Shown here: in pieces, positions 8,913 through 20,728 of the stretch | How the letters are laid out: each line of letters opens with the position of its first letter | Numbering within the stretch: position 1 is the first letter of the stretch | DNA from: Ophthalmolycus amberensis | Lineage: Eukaryota; Chordata; Actinopteri; Perciformes; Zoarcidae | Assembly: GCA_024529925.1 (NCBI GenBank) | Contig: JAFEUB010000736.1 | Span: 1,066,501-1,130,500, forward strand | Length of the DNA: 64,000 nucleotides | Reading direction: 5' to 3' | Notes under the pieces: model-generated | What the model was told of the DNA's origin: nothing | Databases searched by the model: none | The model's input: the letters and a program-made list of their open reading frames with translations, nothing else | Program-made: the position numbers and the translations under genes

Positions 8913-11900
8913 ATGGGGACGAAAAGGCCCAGCTGCAGCCTCGTTGACACTCTATCTAACATAAACACGTCTGACTGCAAGCTTCAGCCAGGTGGAAAAA
9001 TTTCCCGGGATCCAAGTCCCAGGCCAGCAATGACTGCCCAGTCGGAGCGAGAGAGAGACAGTAAGCGAGAGGAAGACTGGAGGAGGGAGAGAGAAACGGA
9101 GAAAATGAGGGACAAAGCAAGAAACAAAGATTTGGACCCACGGGATAGATATTATGAAAGAGACCGAGCTCCTGCACCCCGGCCGAGAGAGGGAGAAAGA
9201 GAGTGGAGGGAGAGAGAAAGGAGGCAGGGAGATGACAGAAGCAGGAACGGCAGGCCGCTGTCGATTCTAGAGAAGGAGACTTTGAGAGTTGTAGAAAGGG
9301 CGATGAACAAAGGCGGCACATTTCCCAGAGCGAGAAAACGCAGCGCAGATCGTCGTAAGGGAATGCCGTCCTTCACCGAGGTGGATGAGGAGAGAGGAGA
9401 AAGATGGCAGAGAGATGGGCCGAAAAGAGTAGAGCCAGATGACCGGGAGAGAGAAAGAGAGAGGGCACGGCAGAGAGAGAGGTACAGAGAGAGGGAAAGA
9501 GATGAGATCCGAAGCAGGGGAAAGGAAGAGGGGAGAAACACTGTAGGAAGACCTGTAAAAGATGAGAAACCACGAAAGAGGGAAAACTATCTGGATTTTG
9601 ACAGGATAAGAGAAAGAGGTGATTCATTGGACAGAAGAGAGAGGGATACAGGTAGAAAGAGAGAAAAGCCAAGGCGAAACATGGGAGAGAGGGAGACCAG
9701 GGCGCCTTCTCCTCGCAATCCAAGAGACATCTACTCAGATAGGAAAGACGGTGAAATGGCTGGAAGGAGGGACACCAGGAGTGAAGGAGACAGTGATGAG
9801 AGAGAGCTGAAGAGGGAGAAAGTGAGACACAAAGAGAGGCAGGAGTTGACATTTCAACACAGCAGAAGCGAGGGGGACGATACGAGCAAAATACAGAGGG
9901 AGAGAGATCCAGATCGGCAAAGATACAGGGAAGAGGACAGGCAGACGTATAGAGACGGGGACAGAGAAGTGGATCGATCCAGGAGGCAGGGAGGGGAGAA
10001 AGATGGGGTGAGATACAGAGAGGTTGATCGGCGAGCTGTAAGGGAGGGAGACAGATGGAAGGAAAATGTGACAGATTTGAAATATGACAGGAGAGAGGGA
10101 GACAGACACAGACAGTATGAGCAGAGGACAGGCATGAAAGTGAAGGAAAGAGAGGTTGATCGTAGGTGGGATGATAAGAAAGAGAGTAGCAGCCGATCCC
10201 AAAACGAGACGGCTCCTCGGGTGCCGCCACGAGTCCATAGCAGCGGCGAGTGGAGCAGCGACATGGACATGGACAGTGACATGAGATATAGAAGAGGCAG
10301 AGACAGTTGTGAAGGGAGGGAATCGGGGAGAGAGAGCACTGCTGAAAGTGACAGAGACGTAGAAGAACAGAGAGATCCAGCTGCTGAAATAAGTCAAAGG
10401 GAGAAGAAAAGAAGTGAGCGGCAAGAGACAGACAGGGGAGAGATGACGGCGCAGAGAAGGATGTGGTTAGAGCCACAGAGGGGCAAGAATAGTAAAGACG
10501 AGTTTGTCGACAGAGAGAGACACACGAGGGGGAAAGAGAGGAGGAGCGAAGAAGAGAGGAGTACGGAGTCACAGGGTGAGTGGGAAAGAGAGGGGCGGCG
10601 AGTAAAAGAGGAACCAGATGAGAAGAATTTGGACCAAAGCAGCTACAGGGGAAGACATGAAGGGAGAAATGAGCACAGGGGAGACAGAGAGAGGGAGACA
10701 GAGGGTGTGAATGTCGATGGAGAGGAGGTGGGTGAAGTGTGGAGAGAAGTAGATAAGGGAGGGAAGGAACATCTGTCTGATAGAGATGGAGGGATAGAGG
10801 GAAGCCGGCAGAGGGATGCAGAGGGAGCGAACGTCATGGGTGACAGAGAGGAAGAGGGTGGAAGCGGTTATTTGGGCCGCTCTGAGAACGAAGGAGGAAG
10901 TGAGAGAGGGTGGAGGCAAGACAGACACAGTATGCTGTCAGGAGAGGACGATTTTGTGACTGTGTCCAGCGGTGGAGATGAGGAGGATGAAAGAGAGGAA
11001 GAGGAGTTTGAGGACTGTCAGGAATTCTGGGACGGTGCACGCGATGGCCACACTCCTGTTGCCGTCAAGGGGTGTGAGGGAGACGAGAGGGGAATGGGAA
11101 AGCAGGAGGCGGTTGATGAAGAGGAGAGGGAGAAGCAGCCAAAGTACGTCTTCTGTGTGATTGGGCAAACGTTGCCAAAAACCAACGAGACGTCACTGTC
11201 ACAAGTTGATCACATGGGAGGTGTGGAAAGAGGCAACCCAAACATAGAAAGTCGTAATCACTGCGGTGATGAGGCCACACAGGAACCTCATGATGACCTG
11301 AGTAGAAATGATGAACACCCGATCATCATCATCCAGGACACAGACAGCAAGAGTGAGTGTGACACGCCAAGGGAGGAAAGGCCAGCCACGGGAGAAACAA
11401 TCCAAGGGGATGTCAGACACAGAGCATCGTCAGTAGGAATGAGGAGCAAAGTTGAGCGTCCATGCGCCATTAAAAGAGACTCAGAGACTGAAAACCTTCT
11501 CATTAAGTGGAGAGAGAAAAATACAGACTGGGGTGGAAGGACAGCGGGAGCAGACTACGCCAGTCCCGAGTAATCCCTATGGGGATGTTGGTTCTCAAAT
11601 GAATTTGGAACAAATTCAACCCATCTTGGAAGCAATTACCACCGGAGCAATGAGTCCAGAAGAGGTGGAGGCCATTCGGATTCGAATGAGCGGCGCATGG
11701 AGCATGTCCGAAGAGCCCAAGCGGCATTCCCAAGCTCCGCACCTCAAATGGGCCAAAGATGTAGTGCGGGAGATTTTGGGACGTTCAGAGGCAAATACTG
11801 TTGACAAACCTAATGCAGAGGACGGAGGTAACCGAGGGGTCGACCGGTGCAAGACGGAGATCGAGAACGACAAACAACAGGAGGAGGCTGCACGAGTGAC

Positions 11901-12655
11901 TGGAGAGGTGCCTGTTGTTAAGGTGGGAACGGACGAACACCACTCAGAGCCAGAGCTGGAGGAGGAAGAGCCGCTGGAGGTGGAGGGACTGAGAGGTATG
12001 GGGCAGAGCCAAAATGCGATGCATGCTGACCAGTTCACAGCTATGCATGTTGGTGACACACCTACATACACTCATGCTGACACACTGTTAAACACAGAAG
12101 GGAAGGAGGATCACAGTTTGGACAAAGAGACCGAGCCGTCTGGTCCCCTTCAGTTAGAGGAGGCAGCTGTAGAGGAGAAACCTAGGGAAGAGGCGGGGGA
12201 TGAGGTTAAATTATCAGAAATGGAGAAAGAAGCAAGAAGGGAGAAGGAGGTGGAGATGTATTTAACTGTGAGCAACACGCTGTACAAGCCTAACAGCTGC
12301 CCCATTCTGAATTATGACAGCGAGTCTGACCTCCTCGTTCCCTCCAGAGAGGGAGAGGGTGGCCAGGGACTGGAAGACAGAATGGGTGAGAGTGACGAGG
12401 AGAGGGGTACTGTGGAGAAGGTAGAAGAGGAAGTCGATGGGGAACACAGAAAGGGAGAGGTGGTCGCAGAAACGAAAATAGCAGGGGGGACTCTGGCGAG
12501 CAGCTACAGTTTCCGAGATTTTGGTCCTGAGGCTCGGTTACGAAGAAGGGGAATCCGTAAAACCACTGAAAGAAGAAATGGAGAGCTTGTAGAAGTGGAA
12601 GAAGAAGAAGATGATTTTGGAAGGGATCGCAGAACCAGAATATTTTCTACAACAG
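8913..12655 (+). CDS. arhgef5: arhgef5 large first coding exon, Arg/Glu/Asp-rich
   Basis: A single exon of 3.7 kb. Its first part (to about 10900) is made of RE, RD and RER runs such as DRERERERARQRERY; later parts turn acidic (EEDEREEEEFEDCQEF). It is probably disordered, and no catalytic domain is visible. The coding strand is strongly A/G-rich, which also creates long antisense open frames. The initiator at 8913 has a weak context (T at -3) and is overlapped by an upstream ATG at 8906 in another frame that stops after 13 codons; an in-frame ATG at 9030 is an alternative start. The frame from 8913 stops at 11573. The frame covering 11452-12655 carries on with SNPYGDVGSQMNLEQIQP and splices in phase to the next exon. 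Confidence 0.8.
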
Positions 12656-15600
12656 GTAAAAACAAGATGGAGGGAGAGACTGACTGCTTCTGTCCAGCAT
12701 TTTAAAAAAAGAAGAAAAAAAAAGAATGATCTCATCAGGTTGTATTTAGACTCGACTTCACGCAGAGGAAGTAACCTTTTCAATGAAGCAAACGTAAAAG
12801 TTTAATCAGAGGCAATCTTCTACTCATTTCTTGTTTTACTGTCTGGGAGTTTCTTGCATCATTGCTGTCGTCAAATTAATCTCAGAAACCAAAATTCTCA
12901 TGGCAACATCAGCTAATAGACATTATCAGTTTGCTGATCTCATCACATTACATGGAACTGCGTCACAGTGTTGTGGTGCATATAGTGGGCGGAGATAAGT
13001 GGAGGTGGAGAAAGTAAGGGAAGCATGAGCTGAAAAGGCTCAAGATGATTCTGCTTTGAGACGCAACAAGAGAAACACCAGTTTTGGAAACGCATTAATC
13101 TTTTCTGTAATGCTTGTTTGAGCAGATGACTAACTAACTAACAATTATTTATTTTATTTATTACCTATTTATTTATTTATTTATTTATTTATTTGTGTTT
13201 TTACTTATTCATCCAAACTGCGAGTGGAGTTCATCGTCAGTTAATTAGAATATAGCGCAGGTATGCTGCTGTATAATGTTTCGACGAACGGATACTTTTA
13301 TATTTCAGATGATGAGGACGATAAAAGCAAAAGCTGGGGAGAAGTAGAGCTGAGGTGAGTGAAACTAATCACACACATAGCACACGTTAAAAGACAAGAT
13401 GTGTCCGAATATTTAATCAAGAGTTATGTGATTGAGTGTCCCCAATATGAAAAATGTTCAGAGTTTAGCATATGGAGGTAAAATGGTGTATTTCTATGGT
13501 GTCAGAATGTGAACTGATATTTTGAATCACTCGGTAAAGTCCTATTTCTGCATAATTCAATACAAATGTTCCACACTAAAAAGCAGTTTAGACATTTTAG
13601 TCAACTCTGTCTTCATGGTTATTGTTGTTCTTGTCACCCTTTCTCGTGACTGTAGGGGTGCTTTGGACACAATCGACAGACGGAAAAGGAATTCACGTTT
13701 TTTCAGTGAGTACTTAGTACTTAGTACTTGTGTATCTTGTTTCTGTTTCATTCAGGTCATGTAGTTGAAAAATATGATTTGAACTCTTTATGCACATATC
13801 AAACATAACTTCATTAATGCTATATTTTCAATTTATTATTTTTACTATTTGACATATTTTTATTTTTTCTGATCACCGGCACTTTTGTTTCAGAGTAAAT
13901 CTCATGAGTGATTATTGGAAAAAGGCCATGTACGCGACAGTGACGTGTCTTCTGATCATATCTGCTCTGGATGTGGTCGGGAAAAGCATGACGGTGTTGA
14001 GCATTTCCCTTCAGTGTGTGTGATTCATCTCTGAGTGAATACACGCTCCCCAACTGTTTATCTCTCACTCTGAGCATGTTGCCTCACCGTTTAAATGAAA
14101 CACACCACAGTTCACTGGTGGCTCACTCCATTTTAAAATTATGTTTTAAATAACCTAAAATGGCAGCATGTCCCGAGGCCTCTGATTCACATGAATATTG
14201 TGAGAAATGGGGCAGGAGTGTGTGTGTGTGTGGGTATGTGATGCATGTGTGTCTGTGCAAGCCAGAAACAGGTTTCTGCAAGTTTTCATATCGCCTAACT
14301 TGAGACAAAAACAGCTGCTGCTGCAACTTTGCAGTCCGACAAATACGTGTGAAAGGAATGTCAAATGCAAACAACTGCTCTTGGCTAACACTGTTCATGT
14401 CTTTCTATCTCTCGCTCCTCTTTTTCCTTTGCTGCCTGTATTGTTCAATTTTCTCTCTCTGTTTTCTCCCAGATGCTGCCCAGCTCTACCAGCAGTACAG
14501 CGAGGCCGCCCAGAACTTTGAGATCCTGCGCCAGGCTCACTCCGATGGCGTCTCTGTGAGCGAGGGCACTACCCCGTCTCCTGCTCCCTCACCCCCTCCT
14601 GCACGCAGACCTCTTCCTCCTGTCCCGCACCCCCACTCCTGGGCCCCCGTGGGCTCCATCACCAGTATCCAAAGCTTGCCTCTCCCTGAGCCCCCCAAGA
14701 GTGAAGGCAGGCCTTCCTCCCCACGTCTATCCCTCTCGCTCTCACAGTCATCCACGCTGTGGCGGGAGCTGCCGGGGGTCAGGAGCAGTGGTGAGTTGGA
14801 GGAGCTCACAGAGGACCAGAGGCGACTACAGGAGGTAACAAGTGAACAAGTATACAAATGAAAGTCTAGTCACCTTTTGATGGAAGAATGTTTTTTTTAT
14901 ACAGCTAGTAATTAGGGTTTAATTGATGTAGGAACTTTGTGCCAGGAACTTCTGTCAGTGATTTACCATTTTCCTTGGAAAGTTACGAACACAACAGTCA
15001 CACCTCAGTGAAATTCAGGAGAATGCTCCGGGCAAAAAAAAAAAAAAAAAAAAGAGCACAACAATGATTAGCGTTCACTTTCCCCACAGCTTTGCTTCTT
15101 TCATCCAACTTCCGTTAAGGATTTTGATCTTGATTAGATTTGAATTTTTTTATGAGAGCAGCTGAAACTGTTCCTTCTTAAGTACAGTAAATATTAAGCA
15201 GCAGTGTAAGAATCAGCGACGCAGTTTCTGTTTCAGTTCCTGCAAAGTTACCGGCACAACAGTCTCACCTCAATGATAGATGAATGAAACGATAGAGAAG
15301 CTGCTGATGTGAAAGCACGCTCCAAAACATTCCGATCACTTGTTGGTAGTAAATAAACACGGGGGAGTGAATCTCTAAAACAACAAATATTTCACTCATC
15401 TGATAACTTTGAAATGCATTTGTTTTAATGTTAATCTGTTGTAGTTTGAGATTCACTGACACCATAATGACCAGAATGTGTTGGAGCTTCATTTCACATC
15501 AGCAGCTTCTCTATTGTTTCATTCATTTTCAAATCATTGCATGGTGACTTCTGTGAAATGACACAACTCTAATGAGTCAGCTTTTCACAGTTCTTACCTC

Positions 15601-16641
15601 ACACGCACACACCAAACTACTAAAATCATGAGAAAAACTCAGTCTTGCCACATCTCAGAATAACCCGTCCATTGATCCACTTTTTATTGGCAGACGAGTG
15701 TCTCCTGCCAGAAGTGGTGATTGCGTAAGCGCGTCGTGTTTCTCTGGTATTGTAGGTGTTTCCCTTTCAACTTTAAAACTGACATGTCTTAACTGCAAGC
15801 CATTGTGAAATCCTAGTTAGTCACATCTCTGTCAAAAGACACCTGCCAGCAAATAACTGGCAACACTGTGCTCGTTAATTATAAATGACTTTGTAGCAGC
15901 TCTTGTTGTAGCTGACTCTGTGTTTTCATCTTTTCTCATGTGTTTTTCCTTCTAGGTGAGATTTGAGGTGGTGACATCAGAAGCCTCCTACTGCCGGAGT
16001 TTGGACATTGTTGTTGAACACTTTGTAAAGTGCAAACAGCTGGGGGCGCTGTTGACTACTCAGGATAGGAACTGGCTGTTTTCGCGGCTTGCTGATGTTC
16101 GCGCCATCAGCCACAGGTCAGCCAGCAGGTTCCCATCTAGGTCCACATTTAGATACATGAAATATGCATTAAGTGATTATCAAACCTTTTGTGTTGTGCA
16201 GGTGCAGTTACACAAATCTGTGGGAGGAATACGCTCAGAATAATTCTTGATTTTTGTTTCAGTTTTTTGTCAAAGTTGGAGGAACGGGTGGAAACTGACA
16301 TCGTACAATTCACCGTGTGTGACATCATCGCTCGGCACTGTCAGCGCTTCAAAATGGTTTATGTCCCCTACCTCACCAATCAGTCCTATCAGGACGCCAC
16401 CTTCCAGAGACTCATGTAAGCCACTCAGTCAAGCCTTTCTGTTCAGCTATATCGTCTGTATTCTTTTTATCTTTCTATGTATTCAATTTATCTTTTTCCT
16501 TCAGGAATGAGAATATCGGGTTCAAGCGGATTGTGGAGAAATTAGAGAGGAGTCCTGTTTGTCAGAGGCTTCCTCTCCGTTCCTTCCTCGTCCTTCCCTT
16601 CCAGAGGATCACAAGAATTAAGCTGCTGGTCCAGGTGTGTG

Positions 16642-16673
<32 letters not shown>

Positions 16674-19565
16674 AATTTCTGAAACAGCAAAGCTTGATGG
16701 TTCACAGCATTTGTCTATCTGACTTTAACACTTTAACACACTGTTTCTGTCCAGAACATTGTGAAGAGAACAACTCCTGGTACTGCAGAGGCGATTCAAG
16801 CCATCAAATCCTTGAAACTTCTGGAGAAGGTACTGTAACATCCTATTTATGTTAACGTAGGATAGCAATATTATAATATAGTTGAAGAATATCTTGGATA
16901 TCTTGAACTCCTCGGTGACACACGTCTCTTTTTATTTCATTTACTTTTCCTTTAGCTGATTCAAGAGAGTAACGACAGCATCACTCAGATGAAAAGCATT
17001 GAGTCGCTGGTCTTTCTCAGTGCAAAGACGGACTTTGAATGCAAGGTAAGTAATGGCTTCTAGGGACAAAATCAATGGGATTACATTGTGATGATATGAT
17101 CACAACATGACTTATTTCATGCAAACTAATTAAAAACTAAGAAAATAGACGGTTTTCTTTTATTTGTGTTGAATTTTATAAACCGATTTACATGATTAAT
17201 CGCATTGGACAATTATTTGACATTTGATTTTGCACATTTGTGTTAAAACATTTATTTCAGTCATTTCCAGCACTAATTAGTAAATATCCTTGTTTTTAGT
17301 GACGTTTATGGAATCTACAACAAATCAAAAAGTGTGACCAAATGACCTTAACTCAAGGGCCACTTACTAGCTTTTCTACTGCACCACAAGAGTCTTCATC
17401 GGTGTATGGCGTTAACTCGGTTGCCATGGAGATTGCTCAGTTGGCATCCCACGATCTGTAGTCGCGTGATAACAGCTGGTCGTATATACCGTATATGAAA
17501 AATATACAACTGACCACGAGATGTGGTTGAAAGTCCCAGAAAAGGAGCTTGAGTGAAGATAATTTTGTCAAACTCTGAAAATGTTACTTTCACGCTCAAA
17601 AATATTAATATGCTGTCTTTGTCTCTCTGTTTTCGGTGTGTGTGTGTGTGTGTCGTTACAGACTCTTCCTCTGATCAGTCAGTCTCGGAGGCTGGTGCGG
17701 GAAGGGCCGGTCACCGAACTGATGGATTTTTCTCTAAAGGAAACGGAGAGGAATGTTCATTTGCACCTGTTCAATGACTACTTGCTGCTTTCACTACATA
17801 AAGAGTGAGTCAACAAACATGTTTGAATAATCCCCTTCCAGTCACAACATCCTGTTTTCTTCATATCTGCAGTCTTTTATCATCCCTTCAATCTTATCGC
17901 AGTCTTTCCTTCCGCCATCTCATTTCTCTTTTGTGCTTTCGCTGTTTCCAGAGGGGGGAGGTTCACAGTAATAGACCACTGTCCTGTATCAGACCTGCGT
18001 GCTGAGAACTGTCGCGTCAAACTTCACTCCCTCCAGAAGAACCTGTTCCGGGTTCACATGACAAACAGAGCCCTGCTGCTACGGACTGACACACAGTAAG
18101 AGACTGAGACCGTAGCAGGGAATGACTGTATGTCACGTCACAAAGTGGAAGAAGTTGCAGATGATAAACTCATCCTTGCTTTTTCTTTCTTCAGGAGTGA
18201 TAAGCTACGTTGGATATCTGCTATTTCACAGCCGCATCCTGAAATAGATTTTTCTGCTGCGCAAGGTGAAGTATTCTGTTTTAGACATTGCAAAAATGCT
18301 AAGCTGTTGAAATCCTTGCCTACTTCACTCATTCCCTACATTATAAACACTCAATGTGTTACTCTATTGTGAGGCGTTAGTTCAGATTTCAAACACTTAC
18401 TTCTTCTCAAGTCGTCATTTTGAATCCTGGGCAACAGGTACGTTGTCACATGAAAATTAAAGTAAAAGATGGCATCATAAGAATACAACGGTGACTGTCC
18501 AGCAGTCTAAAAAGCACCAGAGGCACTCCACTCTGATTGTAGGTTAAAAATACTTTATTAACTCACTGATGACCAACGTAATTCAACTCAAACGTTCTTC
18601 ATCAGGGTATGAAGTGTGATGACGAGAGGTGTTCAAGTTAAAACTCATCAAGAGGTCTCATGGCATGTAAACACTGCCCACTGAAAGTATTGAGCGATTT
18701 AAAAAAGAAAATAGTGACATTTGGTTGACACTGTTGAAATTGTGCATACATGGCATGTGGTAAAAAAAGAAAAATGTTGCGCTCATAGTATATACACCTT
18801 TTGAACCGCAGGGGAATGCAGTGAACTTCCATTGAGGTGAAAAAAATGAATCTTTTGGGTTCAGTACACCAAAGCTGAGTGCCACCTGTGTTGGAGAGTA
18901 TCATTTAATACTGATAACAGTGAAATAAACTGTATTTAGAATTCTGATATTCAGAGTTTTTCTGACTTAGTTGCCATGAATGCATGGCATGATAGAGGCC
19001 GCGCACACTCACACAGGTGTCTTCAGTTACCCTGGCTGATTAGACCTCAAGTCAAACGGTAGTTGGGTGGAGATCTGTTTGGAACAGTTTTTTTTTTCAG
19101 GCCCGGTTTACTATCTGAGCATTACACAGTTTGTGTTATTGATCGATGATTCTTCATGACTGTAGGTCTGACTTCTCTCCTCTTGTGTCCATACAGACGT
19201 TACACAGATGCAGTGTATCCGAGCTATTGTGTCCCAGCATCCTGATGAGGTGTCGTTGGAAAAAGCTGATATCATTCTAGTGCACCAACGAAGCAGTGAC
19301 CGTAAGATCATCATACTACATTATTCATCATGCCCTTGTGGAAAGTGGGATTCACCTATATAATATATGCAGTGTGGTATTATTAGCGATAAGCATTCAT
19401 TTGGATTCTATTTTCCTCCCAGATTGGGTAGAGGGGACCAGGCTGTCCGATTGGCATCGTGGATGGGTGCCCGAGTCACATTTGGAAACCATAACCAACT
19501 CGAGAGTTCGGCAACGCAACCTGGAAGATGCCCTCAAACTGACAACTGCCACGGCTGCTGTTTGA
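8913..19565 (+). CDS. arhgef5: Rho guanine nucleotide exchange factor 5 (ephexin family)
   Basis: GEF that loads GTP onto Rho GTPases at the cortex. Coding exons: 8913-12655, 13309-13354, 13656-13705, 14473-14834, 15956-16116, 16263-16415, 16505-16634, 16755-16829, 16956-17045, 17662-17804, 17952-18095, 18195-18265, 19197-19301, 19423-19565. Order of parts: a long charged N-terminal region; FNAAQLYQQY; a proline-rich stretch with RRPLPPVP, an SH3-binding motif next to the DH domain as in ephexins; the DH domain (15956-17045) with VCQRLPLRSFLVLPFQRITR; the PH domain (17662-18265); and a C-terminal SH3 (19197-19565) with VEGTRLSDWHRGWVP. The tail ITNSRVRQRNLEDA matches ARHGEF5 rather than other ephexins, and linkage to trpv6/ephb6 agrees. 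One +1 frameshift lies at 11452-11573; without it all phases close at 1804 residues. Confidence 0.88.
13145..13194. repeat. (TTTA)n microsatellite
   Basis: Imperfect run of ATTT tetranucleotides in arhgef5 intron 2. Confidence 0.85.
16635..16673. repeat. (GT)n microsatellite forming an arhgef5 splice donor
   Basis: GT repeat, one C interruption, beginning at the first base of the intron after exon 16505-16634 (GTCCAG|GTGTGT). The 5' splice site is the first unit of the repeat. Confidence 0.9.
18455..18910 (-). repeat. Possible interspersed repeat in arhgef5 intron
   Basis: The minus strand carries CTGATGAAGAACGTTTGAG followed by TCATCAGTGAGTTAATAAAG. This TGATGAAG...AACG...AATAAAG layout resembles the end of dispersed fish repeats. 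No coding potential. Class unknown and boundaries approximate. Confidence 0.3.
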
Positions 19566-19921
19566 GTCCTGGATGCACTGTAGAGGATACGACTCAATTA
19601 TCTGCTTCAAACTGCTGGAAACTGGACATTTAGTGCCTCAAATAGGGGATTATATTGTTCACAATAGTGCAGCAACTGAGATGCTGTAATAATGCATCTC
19701 AATGTAGCATTGGGTCTCTTGGTCGTACAACATGTTGCCGTTGGAGCGATCCGTGAACTGCTGCTGAGGCCTGCCTGAAAGACATTAAGGACTTTTTGAC
19801 TCTGTTAAGTGTTATCTACAGTACATTACAAACATTGATAAACTGTTGTTTTAAGATACATTTTTGTTAAAGGGAAATCCAAAAAAGTATGTGCTTGGAA
19901 AATGTTTTGTTATTTGTGTAT

Positions 19922-19927
19922 ATTAAA
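19922..19927 (+). terminator. arhgef5 polyadenylation signal (ATTAAA)
   Basis: ATTAAA about 360 bases past the arhgef5 stop, giving a short 3' UTR of 19566 to about 19950. No earlier signal is seen. Confidence 0.55.
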
Positions 19928-20249
19928 GAGAATTCAAAAGTTGAGTGTCTGGTGCTATTGTTAAGTCGGCCCCTGCAGAGCTGAAAGAAATCATGCAGAA
20001 TGTAAAAGACGATTCAAAGATGTACAGAGACAGTGAAGACATTTCAATAAATTCAGATTGCTGGCGTAAATAACTTTCGATATGCATGCTTTATTGAGAG
20101 TGTACAGTGGCTTATTTTCTCTACCATATAAACTGTTTTGGTCATTTATAGATATAACTGACAAATTAAACATCAGCTCAGCAATGCTGCACGTACAAAG
20201 CGAGCCTGAGTTGCGCGTGTTTACTGACTGCAAGAGCTGTTTACAGAAG

Positions 20250-20728
20250 AAAGAGCACGTGCAGATAATGCACGTAGGCTGGCTGAGGCGTGACCGTAGG
20301 CGTGGTCCAGTTCCAGGACCTGCTATTGGTTATTTGTGCCATCATTCTGGGAAAACAGGGAGACAACCGAGCCATGTTTCGACGGACTGCATGACTCATC
20401 CAATGAATTCACTGCAAACCACAGCCATTAAAAAATTCCGCCGCAAACCTGCCTTTGCTTAGCTCCGAATGGACACATTCCGCTGTCAATCTACGTGCTC
20501 GTCGTTGATTGGCCAGAGATGTAGTGGGCGGGCGTTGCAGTATTTGTTGTTGTCGTCCTGCAGAGTGAGTAGACCAGTCGACATCTTTGAAATCGACCGT
20601 ATTCCTGTAGATTGTAAGGCTAATTTGGACCCAAGGCATTATTTTGAGAAACTTGACTCAAGGGACCAGTGGAGTGAATCTGGATTTTGTCGTGTTTTGA
20701 GTGAAACTTGTCTTTGTTTTTCTCAAAG
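20250..20728 (+). promoter_or_regulatory. Promoter and putative 5' UTR exon of the GABARAP-like gene
   Basis: Holds CACGTG at 20256-20261, then a GATTGGCC inverted CCAAT box followed within about 20 bases by GTGGGCGGG (GC box) near 20510-20533. A following transcribed-looking stretch ends in CTCAAAG|GTATGT at 20728/20729. The matching acceptor is TTGTTTTCAG at 22731, directly before the GABARAP-like ATG, so this is inferred as its non-coding first exon and promoter. The exact start is not visible. Confidence 0.4.

Noticed and set aside
9373..10572. Long antisense open frame of 399 codons, plus further ones nearby
   Set aside because: It is the Ser/Leu/Pro-rich mirror of the purine-rich arhgef5 coding exon; it has no domain, splice support or family resemblance.
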